Of a stretch of 64,000 bases of DNA, positions 22,910 through 33,509 are shown in pieces (positions within the stretch are counted from its first letter, which is position 1; each line of letters starts with the position of its first letter). Where the stretch lies: contig NC_089426.1 in the NCBI RefSeq assembly GCF_013426205.1, forward strand, positions 186,001 through 250,000, read 5' to 3'. The notes beneath the pieces were generated by a model. The model ran no database searches, had not been told where the DNA came from, and saw only the letters and a list, made by a program, of their open reading frames with translations. The DNA is from Metarhizium brunneum. Lineage: Eukaryota; Ascomycota; Sordariomycetes; Hypocreales; Clavicipitaceae. The position numbers and the translations under genes were made by a program.

Positions 22910-23689
22910 GGGCTACGAGGTGAGGGCATTGGCTTTGCGGTGATGATGTGGCAACTGAGCATGGCGAGGCAGCAAAAGGCAATGGTGTCAATTTTGGAAA
23001 TTCAGCACACCAGACGCTATGGGAACATTGAAGGATAAAGCCAGTGCCGTTTCCAGCGTGCTGCATGCGCTGTTCCTATCAATGGATCTTTGCTACGGAG
23101 TCTGGTAGTACTGATTGCTTGTGCCACGTTGTGCTGGGCGGCAATGTGTGTGCCGGCGGTGACGGCCATCCAACCACCTTGCGGTCGACGGTGAGACAAA
23201 ACGTTTCAACATTGAACATTGAATGTTGAGTAACATTTGAGCACTCAAGGATGCGAATCAGACCAGCCAGGCCTGTAATACGACGCCATGCAGTCAAGTG
23301 GAGAGTCTGGTCTGCTCTCAAGGTGAGTGGCGCTGGGCAGGCCGCAGATCCAGGCTTACCTCGGCAGATGCCTCCCCCAGCCTGCTTCTCAATTCCAGTC
23401 TTGCCAACAAACCTGCACATGCCTTCTAATACACAGCACAACAACCCCAAGGCTTGCCTATGACCGCAACAGAGTAGTCGATGCTGTCACAACACTATTA
23501 TTTTATGAAGCATTGATGCGCATTGTTGAGCTTGTCAGCCAGAGCTGCCCAGTCGGACCGTTGACAATACCCTGCCGGCGATCCTCGACTGGTTCGAGGA
23601 CAAAAGGCAACACTCTCCAGTCTGGTAGCATCGCACTCGCGTCAAAGTATACGCCGCTGTGCCTCAAACACAAATAGACGAGTGAGAAA
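22910..23689. other. Intergenic, no gene supported
   Basis: Only short antisense open stretches. A small perfect inverted repeat with arms TCAACATT/AATGTTGA lies at 23206-23229. The right end is the promoter of the short-chain reductase. Confidence 0.5.
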
Positions 23690-24689
23690 ATGGCGGAAAA
23701 CACCGAGGGCCCCCAAGCCGGCCAAAAAGTAGCCCTCGTCACCGGAGCCGGAGTCGGCGGCATCGGAGGCGCACTCGCCCTCGAGCTGCACTCGGCCGGC
23801 TACTTTGTCATTTGCGCCGTGCGGCGGCCCTCGAGCGCCAGCGAGCTCCTGCGGCCGGGCATCATAGCCATTGAGCTGGACGTCTCGTCCACCGAGTCCG
23901 TATCAGCCGCCGCCAAGAAGGTCTCCTCCGTGACAAACGACAAGCTGCATGTCCTCGTCAACAATGCCGGCTCCGCGACGCACCGGCCGGCCCTGGACCT
24001 CGATGTCGACGGTGTCGTGGCCTCCATGTTTGACGTTAACGTCCTGGGTGTCATGCGAATGGTCAAGGCCTTTTCGGACCTCTTGATCAACGCAAAGGGG
24101 TGCGTTGTCAACATTGGCAGCATCGCGCCCATTGTGCCGCTGGTGTATTCCTCCGCCTACAATGCGACCAAGGCCGCGCTTCATGCCTATGGCGACGCGC
24201 TTCGCATGGAGCTCAAGCCTCTGGGGTACTGTGCTCCGCTGCAATTTTTCTCTTTCTCTTCTTTCCGCAGACATCCTCGCTGACTGGCTGTGAATATAGA
24301 GTCGACGTCGTGACCGTTGTGACGGGCGGCGTGAAGAGCAACCTAGGCGAGTCATTCCGTCGACATTGTTTCTCGAGGCAGCAACTAACCCCAGTCGCCA
24401 TTTAGTTCGCGAGGACAGCCCATCTCTCCCCGAGGGCTCGCGGTACCTCCCCGTGCAGAAGTTCTGGCTGCACCGAGTGACCATGTCTCAAAAGGGAGCA
24501 ATGGATACCGACGAGTACGCTCGCAAAATGGTAGGCATGATCCAGAAGAAGAGCAGGCCCATTTGGTTCTGGAGCGGAGGTTCCGTGTCCATTGCCTGGT
24601 TCATGTATTACTTTGTTCCACGGCGGTTGAGGCTTTTCGTCATGGCGAGACGCTTTGGGCTGATTGGGAAGAAGCTTCTTGGCCAATAG
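23690..24689 (+). CDS. Short-chain dehydrogenase/reductase, AYR1-like
   Basis: Three exons: 23690-24225, 24300-24346 and 24406-24689, giving 288 residues. The nucleotide-binding motif is TGAGVGGIGGALA, the one-residue-longer form seen in the AYR1 (1-acyl-dihydroxyacetone-phosphate reductase) branch. NNAG and the catalytic YNATK follow in order, with the Ser in NIGSI. The C-terminus has a hydrophobic stretch (WFMYYFVP) and basic end, suggesting association with ER or lipid-droplet membranes as in AYR1. The second intron (24347-24405) needs a GC donor (GCGAGT) rather than GT; no GT alternative keeps the frame. The substrate is not certain: the branch reduces acyl-DHAP or other ketones. Confidence 0.88.
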
Positions 24690-25029
24690 GGATAACCCAA
24701 CAACAATGAGTAACTAGCATTCGCATTCGCACCCGAGACTTGAACGTGTGAATCATGTATGTCATGGTAAATTGGCAATGATGGGGTCCAGTCCAAGGCT
24801 CCAAGCACCCAGCCACCAAGCCCTTGATTTGACGGCAGCTGAACTCGAAAAGAGGCTTGAGAGCAAACTTTAGCTGCACGGCTTCGGCCTACCAAGTTGT
24901 CTGGTTCATCAGGATGCGCCACCACCCGGGGTCTGCGTCCCGACTCCCGATGCGGCCATGTCCACGGACTTGCATTATTATTAATAGCCACCTTTGCCGT
25001 CGTGGCGCTTACATACGTTGATGCAAAAG

Positions 25030-25054
25030 TATAAAATGGCAAAAAGTATAAAAT
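25030..25054 (+). promoter_or_regulatory. Duplicated TATA element
   Basis: TATAAAA occurs at 25030-25036 and again at 25048-25054 inside a short duplicated 'aaaagtataaaatg' segment. It lies 80-104 bases before the ATG at 25134, which favours that start over an open frame extending further upstream to 25053. Confidence 0.5.
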
Positions 25055-25133
25055 GTTTAAAAGGGCTGGGCAACAGCATGCCATTGACCATGGAGAATCT
25101 GCTTCCCACGACTTGTTTGCTCACCATCTCACC

Positions 25134-25913
25134 ATGACTTCCCTAAACATCACCTTTATCGGCACCGCCACCGCGGTTCTCGAAATCAACGGAGTCAACT
25201 TCATCACCGACCCCTTCTTCTCGCCCGCCGGGACGGAGTGGGACCAGGGCATCATCGTGCTGAAAATCGCATCCGGGCCTGCCCTCGGCCTGGCGGACCT
25301 CCCGGTCATCGACGCCGTGCTCCTGAGCCACGAGGACCACCCGGACAACCTGGACGAGCTCGGGCGCCGGCTTCTCGACGGCCGCCGCGTCTTCACCACC
25401 CGCGACGGCGCCGGCAAACTCGCGCCCCGTCCCGGCGTCCGCGGCATGTCGCCGTGGGAGACGACAACCGCCAGCATCGGCGGCGTGCGCTTCGAAGTGA
25501 CGGCCACTCCCTGCCAGCACCTGCCCGGCGGGGAGTGCGTGGGCTTCGTCCTGTCCGGGCCCGAGTTTGGCCAGACCAACGGCAAGCCCAACGCCATCTA
25601 CTTCTCGGGCGACACCGTCTACGTGGAGGAGCTCGCGGGCATCAAGGACAGATTCCACGTCCGGGCCGCGCTGCTCAACCTCGGGGCCGCATCTGTCCCC
25701 GTGTCCGACCCGCCGCTGCAAATCACCATGGACGGCAGCCAGGCTGTTCGCTTGATTGGCGACATTGACCCCGATGTGGTGATACCCATGCACTGCGACG
25801 GCTGGGGCCACTTTGCGGAAAATGGCTCCCAGGCGGCCAAGGTTTTCGAGGCGGCAAATATTAAAAATAAGATTCGCTGGCTGAAGCCAGGGGAGAAGAC
25901 GCGCATCATCTAA
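25134..25913 (+). CDS. Metallo-beta-lactamase-fold hydrolase (UlaG-like)
   Basis: A single-exon 259-residue protein. The start at 25134 begins directly with the first strand (MTSLNITFIGTATAVLEI); an in-frame upstream extension would add 27 residues but overlaps the TATA elements. Metal-site blocks are LLSHEDHPDNLDE, TPCQHLPGG, FSGDTVY and PMHCDGWGHF. The usual HxHxDH motif is altered: the sequence reads H-E-D-H-P-D-N, with an extra residue and Asn in place of the last His. The other ligands remain, so the site may hold one or two metals. The fold hydrolyses esters, lactones or phosphodiesters; the substrate is unknown. No signal peptide. Confidence 0.85.
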   Translation: MTSLNITFIGTATAVLEINGVNFITDPFFSPAGTEWDQGIIVLKIASGPALGLADLPVIDAVLLSHEDHPDNLDELGRRLLDGRRVFTTRDGAGKLAPRPGVRGMSPWETTTASIGGVRFEVTATPCQHLPGGECVGFVLSGPEFGQTNGKPNAIYFSGDTVYVEELAGIKDRFHVRAALLNLGAASVPVSDPPLQITMDGSQAVRLIGDIDPDVVIPMHCDGWGHFAENGSQAAKVFEAANIKNKIRWLKPGEKTRII

Positions 25914-26913
25914 TTCCCATGCTTGTCTGCGGGTTTCATTGTTTCTGCCTCGACGGGCGCCAGTCTAGTGTGGGGAGCGACGGCCGCAATGTCTGGACAT
26001 GCACGGAGATGGAAACATTTTTTGTCGTTGATTTTCTTAATGGCTCCGTTGGCAAGGCCGTAGAATCGACGTTGTTGGCCTGCTGGAGGTATTGATAGGC
26101 AACCTTGGGTGGAGGATCATGGGAAACGGACCTTGCCGAGCACGAGTGATGCTCTTAGCTCTACATGTACGTGTGGCAGATTGTGCGCTGCTTGGTCTTG
26201 ATGTGTACATATACATGCCGATGAAATACAACCACATTATTGAGGACGTTGTGTGTGTTGTGGCTGTCCGTCGTGAGCGTTGGTGCAAGTTGACCTCATC
26301 AGCGGCAACTATGGACCAGCACGCCGTTATCCCGGTATACCGGACAGCACGGAGTACATTGATAGGAGCCCCCGTGCCACTGCAGACTCATGTGGGGCAC
26401 CCCCCGCGCTCTTTTGGGACATGGACCAGACATCAATTGGCATTCAATGAACCAGCATTGAACGCACATGCAAACATTTGAACCATCAATTGATCACTGA
26501 TACTAGACTTTGACGTAGGCCGCTTGCAGGCGAGGTCTCGCGCCACAATCAAAGCAAAGCGGGAGGCTGAGCATCGGAGCATCGCCACGCCATGCAGGAA
26601 ATTCCCGTTGGGTTTTTCATCTCACCATTCCAAGTCGGCGGGCTTCCAAGATGCGCCGTCATCCCGGTGGTCATCCCGCCCGTCGAGGCCATGCCACCGT
26701 TGACGCCTGCATCCGGTCTTTTCAGTCAAAGTGACATCTGGAGTCGAGCCGCGGCTCCCCTCCTCGCATCATGAATGCTTACTCCGCAACTCGGCGCTAC
26801 GCTACATTTGACTCGACGTCTTCTCGAGGACAGAGGCGCCGGCCAAATCTGCGTCAGGCGTCATCGCGAGAGCCATCGACCCAGGCATCTCGGAATCGCT
26901 TGCTGCACCGACC
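25914..26913. other. Intergenic, no gene supported
   Basis: Short open stretches only. The last 150 bases contain in-frame codons upstream of the epoxide hydrolase start but no better initiation site. Confidence 0.5.
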
Positions 26914-28259
26914 ATGCTTCCCGACATCAAACCCTTCAAGATTGCCGTCCCCGACTCGGCCATTGCCGCGTTAAAGGCGAAACTGGCCAAGGCTGCATAC
27001 CCGGACCAAGTCGACTTCTCCGACGACTGGGCGTATGGCGCGGCGCGCAACGACGTCAGACGGCTCGCCAAACACTGGGAGGACACGTTTGACTGGAGAG
27101 CGCAGGAGCAGAAGCTCAACAAGCTGCCTCACTACATGACCAAGATTTCCGTCGACGGCTTTGAACCGCTCGACATTCACTTCCTGCACCAGCGGAGCTC
27201 CCAGCCAAACGCCATTCCGCTCTTGTTCGTCCACGGATGTGAGTGTCGACGTCCGTACCCCGCGGTCGAGTTGAATTGCATCATCTAACCAACATGAGTC
27301 CCATGAATCAGGGCCGGGCAGCTTCCTGGAAGCCACCAAGATCTTGCCTCTGCTCACGGAGCCTCGCCCGGGACAGCAGGCCTTTCACCTCATCGCGCCG
27401 TCGCTGCCCAACTTCGGCTTCTCCCAGCAGGTCCGGCAGCGAGGATTCGCCCTTCCCCAGTACGCCGAGTGCATGCACAAGGTCATGCTTCAACTCGGCT
27501 ACGACACCTACGGTAGGTAGGATACGCAAACCATGAAGCCATTGCGCACCAAGTAATGCTTCGTATACAGTGACGCAAGGCGGCGATTGGGGCTTCTTCA
27601 TCACCCGCCTCATCGGCCTGCATTATCCGGAGCACTGCCTCGCGTCGCACATCAACTTCCCCGTGGTCCGGCCGCCCCCGGCCAAGTCGCTGTGGTTCGG
27701 CCTCCAGTACCTCCTGGGGCAGTACTCCCACACGGACAGGCAGGGGCTCGCGAGGACGCTGTGGTACTTTGCCGAGGGCGCGGGCTACATGCTGCAGCAG
27801 AGCACGAAGCCGTCCACGCTGGGCTTCTCGCTCGCCGACTCGCCCGTGGCCCTGCTGGGATGGATCTACGAAAAGCTGCACGACTGGACGCACGAGTACC
27901 CCTGGACCGACGACGAAATCCTGACGTGGGTGTCCGTTTACCAGTTCTCCACGGCGGGCCCGGCCGCGAGCCTCTGCATCTACTACGAGGCGTACCACGC
28001 GCGCAAGTCGTCGGTCAAATGCACCCGGTACGTGCCCTCGGTTCCGCTGGGGATATCGTACTACCCCAAGGACTTGTTTGTCGTGCCCAAGCCGTGGGGC
28101 CAGTGTCTAGGGCCCGTCGTTTACGAGGCGACGCACTCCCACGGCGGACACTTTGCGGCCTTTGAGGAGCCCGAGCTGTTTGCCGCGGACCTGCAGTCCA
28201 TGTTTGGAGAGGAAGGGGGAGCTCGTGGCGTGGCCCAGAGGCTCTCGTCCACAGTGTAG
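26914..28259 (+). CDS. Epoxide hydrolase (EHN plus alpha/beta-hydrolase)
   Basis: Three exons: 26914-27238, 27312-27512 and 27571-28259, giving 404 residues. The N-terminal ~110 residues are the epoxide-hydrolase N-terminal domain ([20 protein letters not shown] at the start). The oxyanion motif HGWPGS is created exactly by splicing across the first intron, and the second splice falls just before VTQGGDWG, which carries the nucleophile Asp181. The histidine of the charge relay is in [14 protein letters not shown]. The enzyme opens epoxides to diols via an alkyl-enzyme ester. This microsomal-type form without a visible membrane anchor is common in fungi for detoxification. It converges on the downstream dehydrogenase, with 72 bp between stops. 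Confidence 0.93.
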
Positions 28260-28331
28260 TGTCTGGTCAATCAATGTACATGTCAACTGGTAGCATCAAT
28301 TCATTTTGGATGGACCGAGGCGGCGCCATGT

Positions 28332-29354
28332 CTACGTAGAGGGAGTAGCGGTCGACCCAGCCAGCACCTTGAACACGGCAATCATGTCATCCTCTGCCAT
28401 GCCGGATGCCTTTGCTTGACTGTACAGCTCGCCGCACAGCCGCACGAGCGGCGATTGCGTGTGCGCCGCCGCCGCCGCCGCCCGGATGAGCTGCGTGCTG
28501 TTGTAGCAGTCCTTGATGGCGGCCTGCGCCGACCAGTCCCCGGCCAGGACCTTGCCCACCTTGAGCCCGGAGTACGCAGAGGCCAGGGGACCGGCCGCCA
28601 GCACCTCGGCGAAGGCGTCGAGGTCCAAGCCCTGCGCCTGCGCGAGGCTCATGGACTCGGCGAGCCCCGCCGTCATGGTGATCAGGTAGGCGTTGATGGC
28701 GTACTTCATCTTGAGCCCCGAGCCCGTCGGGCCGCAGTAGACGGAGGCACAGGTGAGCGGCTGCACGTGCGGTCGCACCCGCTCGCACACGGCCTCGTCG
28801 CCGGCCATCATTCCCACCAGCCTGCCCTGCTCGGCGGGCACCTTGCTCCCGCTCACGGGCATTTCGACGTAGCTCCCGCCCGCGCGCAGGATCTGCCTCT
28901 CGAGCTCCTGGCTGAATTCCACGGGCACCGAGCTGGTATTGATGATTGTCTTGTTTCTGATGGCTCGCTTGAGGCCGTCGTCGAATACGGACTGGGTGGC
29001 CGGCGCATCGAAGAGCATGGTGAAGATGACATCCGAGTGTTGGGCGACCTGGGCTGGCGTGTGGCCAATCTTGGCCCCGGCCGCGGTCAATGCAGGATAC
29101 TTGGACGCGGTCCGGTTCCAAACCGTTGTGGGATACGTCTTGCAGAGATTGAGGGCCATGGGCGTGCCCATCCGGCCCAAGCCAAGAAACCCGATTCTCA
29201 TGGTCCTGCTGTTCGTGTCGTTTGCTTGCAAGCCCCAGAAGCTGTTTATGAATCGTGGACGAGGAGTAGAGTCGTCTGCAGATGGCCGAGATGACTGCGC
29301 CGTCTCAGGTGCAGCTCGTAGACTGATTCGCCGACAAGTGGCTAAATATCTCAA
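28332..29354 (-). CDS. 3-hydroxyisobutyrate dehydrogenase-like beta-hydroxyacid dehydrogenase
   Basis: A single-exon protein of 340 residues from the first ATG, or 289 from an internal ATG at 29201 (MRIGFLGLGRMG). The extra 51 residues are Arg/Ser-rich and may be a mitochondrial presequence, as expected for 3-hydroxyisobutyrate dehydrogenase, or may be untranslated. The Rossmann motif GLGRMGTPMALNL, the substrate-binding block MPVSGSKVPAEQG and the catalytic Lys in GSGLKMKYAIN are all present. The enzyme oxidises beta-hydroxy acids with NAD(P); valine catabolism is the best-known role, but tartronate- and succinic-semialdehyde-acting relatives look alike. Confidence 0.9.
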   Translation of the reverse strand: MRYLATCRRISLRAAPETAQSSRPSADDSTPRPRFINSFWGLQANDTNSRTMRIGFLGLGRMGTPMALNLCKTYPTTVWNRTASKYPALTAAGAKIGHTPAQVAQHSDVIFTMLFDAPATQSVFDDGLKRAIRNKTIINTSSVPVEFSQELERQILRAGGSYVEMPVSGSKVPAEQGRLVGMMAGDEAVCERVRPHVQPLTCASVYCGPTGSGLKMKYAINAYLITMTAGLAESMSLAQAQGLDLDAFAEVLAAGPLASAYSGLKVGKVLAGDWSAQAAIKDCYNSTQLIRAAAAAAHTQSPLVRLCGELYSQAKASGMAEDDMIAVFKVLAGSTATPST

Positions 29355-29996
29355 CTTCGCGGGTGCAAGGGCTTGACAACTGGTTTCTTTCGGCTCAAGG
29401 GCGCAGCCATGTCAAAACGCCAACCGGCCCACCACGACGGATTGCCGTGAAGGGCGCCGAAATGCTAGGCTCCCCCACAAGTGAAACTTGACTCTCTTTG
29501 GTCTGGTAGTTGGTTGGAGTCTCGGCTTCTGTTGGAAGTGGACGAACCAATTGACTTGACGTCTCCAACCGGATGCGAGTGCATGGACCTTGGGTATAAT
29601 CGCCACCAAGATCAAGTCACTGTGCCGTATCATGATTGTCAACATCCACCGCCTAGGCCGCCTCGCAGGACCAACTTATTGGGCCCAGCACAAATTCCGG
29701 GCCCAGAACCCATAGTGGTGCTTCTGACAAAAATTCTAAAGCCTGGACTGGTTTGTGTTTGACTCCCATCATCATGGTTTGACCAGCCGCCGCCGACTTC
29801 ACAAGGGCCGTACGATAGCCACCGTCATCATATATATTCCAACATGAACGCTCAGGATAGAGCACGCTGTCTTTTTCATTATTATACAATGCCAATCCAT
29901 CTACTATATAACACCCGAAGATCAACTCCGCCAAACTCCACGCCGCCGCTCAAAAAAATAAAAATGTGGCATGATGAAATAGAAAAGGTACTGCAA
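29355..29996. other. Intergenic, no gene supported
   Basis: Short open stretches only; the left part is the promoter of the beta-hydroxyacid dehydrogenase. Confidence 0.5.
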
Positions 29997-31490
29997 CTAT
30001 GGAGACCACAGCATAGGACCCGCGCAGACATTCTCCTTGGCGTAGGAACGATAGCGATCCAATATATCGGTCGTGTCTAGCCCTCCCTCTCTTGATTGCG
30101 GCCCAAAGCTGTAATGAGCGACTACGCCGCGCCCATCCGCCACGGCACCTGGAGCGCAATGTTAGCAACTGGATTGAGCAGGTCGGCGCAACCCTTGGCT
30201 CTATTGGCTTACCTCTACCTAGCTTCTTCGGCATAGTGACAGAAAAGTGCTCCTCATCGTCCCTATGGATGGGTTTAGCAGCGTTAATGTCGTGGCCCAT
30301 CATGGCAATGAACTGGATGCCCATGCGCAGCCGCTGAAAGTCCCAAACGTTAAACTTGTACCGCCACACCTCTCGGGCCTCCAAATTCTCAAAGAAGCTG
30401 TAGTGCTCCTGTGCCGCCACCTGCCACCTCTGAAGGCCTGTGCCAAAGGCATCATACTGCGTCTCCATGATGGGCGTCTTGTCCAGGACATGGTCCGACT
30501 TGCCGCGAACCGGCAGCCAGCGGTGTTTCTTGTTGTCGGGCGAGCTCCAAAAGCTGGCGTTGACATCGCTCGGCCCGCGCCAAGAGGGCAGCGCAGACGC
30601 CCTCCAGTCGACTTGGTGCCCGGGCTCGGGGGCGGGATATTCGCCCTTGGTTTCGGGAAGGTAGGGCCGCACGGCGCCGAGATTCCAGTGAATCCAGCTA
30701 ATCATGGGCTGGTTGACGACGTTTGCCGAGACGACGTAGAAGTCGGGTCGCGCAAGCTTGGTGCAAACAATGGAGCGAATCGCGTTGTCCTCGATGAAAA
30801 CCTGCGGCAGGGTCAGACGGCGACATGGAAGCGCTCGGCGGAAAGGCGGCAAGAACCCACAATGTCATCGTCAATCTTAATGTACATGTTGCCATCATCA
30901 ATGATGTTGTAGGAGCTAGCAAAGTCGTAGGCGTTGGCATCGTCGATTACTTGTCTCGAGTACTGCGGCTCGCTCTCCAGCAATCTGTCCAAAAGGGCAA
31001 GATCCTCGTCGTTGTTCGTTCGCTGTAGCCAGACGACCTCGTCGAGCAGACCGCCATTCGACACTAAATTGCGCTAACAGGCAAAAGCGTCAGACACACA
31101 TGGCCAACGAGTGACATGGGGAGATGACGGCTGGGGGCTTGGCTTGACTCTGCCGCTTCCTACCTTCAAGTAGCAGTCCAGAATCGACACGGTCGCGCGT
31201 CTACCAAAGAAGACGAGCCCAATGATTTTGGGTGCCGTGACGAGTTGGTGCTCCTTTTGCCGGGCCGTAGACGTCTTGTTTCCGAATGACTTGGACTGGC
31301 CCTCGCCAAAGCCGCCGGGGCAGCGGATCTCCTTGTGGGCGACAATGGGCACGGCGGCATGATCGGCGTGGACCTTGGGAAGGAATTTCTCGACATTGGG
31401 GAGCAGGTGGCTCTGCCAGACATAGAGGATGAGGGTCGAGAAGGCAATGATGCCCGCAAGGGCCAGGCGCTTCCCCAACGCGGGCGCCAT
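29997..31490 (-). CDS. Type II membrane glycosyltransferase-like protein, GT-A-type DxD motif
   Basis: Four exons on the minus strand: 31164-31490, 30861-31073, 30213-30801 and 29997-30148, giving 426 residues. A short basic N-terminus precedes one membrane helix (LALAGIIAFSTLILYVW), a Golgi type II layout. The body contains KIIGLVFFGRRATVSILDCY, an acidic metal/nucleotide-sugar motif KIDDDI at residues 175-180, YVVSANVVNQP and a histidine-containing motif GVVAHYSF near the end. The pattern is that of an uncharacterised fungal family I know only as hypothetical glycosyltransferase-like proteins. The DDD motif suggests a GT-A fold; donor and acceptor are unknown. The splices fall at conserved points (CYLK|RNLVSNGG, DDDI|VFIEDN), which supports the model. 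Confidence 0.8.
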
Positions 31491-33509
31491 CGAGTATCAA
31501 AACCGCAACAGTGCAGACATGGGAGATGATGGGCGTGAAGATGTCAAGTGGAAAAACCAGGACAAGGCAACTGACTGGGGCTTTGGAGGCGAGAGACGAC
31601 GGGAACAAGTCGACTTTTTCGGCAGCCACCGGGCTGGGCTGAGCAGACAGGTTATTAAGTGGAACGGGCTTGTCCGCTTAGTCGCTGACGGGTAACAGCC
31701 ATTGAGACTGCTGCCTTGGACGCCATCGAATGAAAATGGCTCAATTTCTGACTTGACTCTCTCTGTCGTCAATCAATTGATGGCCGTGCTCCACCAGCCC
31801 CTATGCCCTATCCAAGGACGGGATTGGCCCACGGGCACTGGCCCATGGCGCCTCAATCATCCCAGGCTTGGCTGTTATGGGAATGGGCCAGGCAGTTTAT
31901 GGCAAGAGCGACCGTTGACGGGACACTTGCGTAGCAGCAACGAACCCGGAACTTGCCCACCACCAGCATCCGTCCCGCACGCGACAATACCCAGGTGCCA
32001 CTTTGGTCTCGTCGAGCCGCCCTGCTAAGCCTTGTGGATCATTGATTGATCCTTTGTTTCAATTACATTGATCGACGTATTCCGTCCAGACATGTCAATC
32101 TGGTACACAGTGTTGAGTGCTGTCGGCATACAGAGTACATAGTGCCGGGTTCAGCCCAGTCACTGTTCCATCACCCAGGTGGCTTGGCCCTCTCCAGTAG
32201 CCGACCATGCGCCGTGTTGCCGTGTTTTGTCCGCTTTCCCTGAGTCGTACCGTCCAACGTGATACCCTGACCCAACACGGCCGCTCGCCATGGCCAAGGT
32301 CGCAGTCTCGCTTGTCGGCGACTCGCCATGGGCCTTGGAACAACCCCGGCTAGACATAGGCAAGGTACGTATGCTTATGCTTGTTCAGGGATGACTGCCA
32401 TGCGTCCCCGCAGATAATGGCCAAGTCCAAATCCGAAAGTGTCCATGCTTCTTCTCGCACTGCTTTTCAGCTGATGCGTGCAAGTACTCCGTAAAGCAAG
32501 GACAACTGCCTGTGGACGTGCGGAATAGAGAATGCTCTCGTTACAAACATTTCCCTCATCGTAGCCTAGATCAAGAGTTGAGTATGTTGACACGACACAT
32601 CCAACAGGGGAAGCGACAACAGCGGCCATCTGAATAACGACTACGAGGGGAAGGCCTGTGAAACATGGATAAGGACGACAAATAACCAGTTTTTTGTAGT
32701 ACCGATTTCTGTTGAAACGACCAAATCTGCTGTAGGGAAGGACTATGTCGAACTGGCGCGCGTGTGTACAATTCAGACCCTGAAAGTTTGGATGTAATAG
32801 ACCCTGGCCCATGTACCTAAAATCTTTTATCCAGGGCAGCCCGACAAGAAGAGTATAACTGGACCAGCTTTCTAAAATATCCCACATGTGTCCCTTCGTA
32901 CTTCTAGCAAATACGGAGTACAATAAATACGAATGCTCTAGCGAAGCTTGCCCTGCCTACATAGTAGAATTCAACCGAGCTGTGCTAGTTATAAAGCTGC
33001 TTAATGTAAGTAATTATCTTCAGGCGCCAAGCACGTAAAGCTCTAATTTATGGGGCACTTTAGATTTAGCGGATCGGCTTATGCTATGCACTAGTTATAG
33101 TACAGTACGCGTCTATCTTATTATAGCTAGTATACACAGCTTCTCTCTTATGCTACTACTATCAAGGCACGTCAATATTTGATCCCTGACTCGTAGGATA
33201 CATGTACATATTAGCACACTGTTCTATACACTTACAAGCACGTTGTATATCCTAACACCTGTCCTTTTTCCGTGACTCAGAGCCGTATACATGATTTCAC
33301 AGCTAAAGTAGGTAAGAAAGGAGTAGTCCGGATAGTCTGCCCTCGATTCAAGGGCTTCGCTTGTCTATATAAAGGGACACACGGCCCAGTTGCTGTTTTT
33401 TGTTTTTTGGAAGTCCAAGCAGCTTACTCGCCAAAAAAGAAGCCAATATAAACGTTAGCCTAAACTTACTTACTATTTATCTGGCCAGATATTCTTTTAC
33501 GCTATCAAG
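31491..33509. other. Intergenic, increasingly AT-rich
   Basis: The first ~300 bases are the promoter of the glycosyltransferase-like gene. Beyond 32900 the sequence becomes AT-rich with many stops. The 182-codon open stretch at 32375-32923 (minus) has no recognisable feature. The end is the promoter of the micro-exon gene. Confidence 0.5.
33366..33374 (+). promoter_or_regulatory. TATA box of the micro-exon gene
   Basis: TATATAAAG stands alone in a moderately GC-rich patch about 140 bases upstream of the ATG at 33510, followed by a pyrimidine-rich leader. Position and context fit a core promoter. Confidence 0.5.

Noticed and set aside
32375..32923. 182-codon minus-strand open frame
   Set aside because: No motif; sequence is low in features of fungal coding regions.
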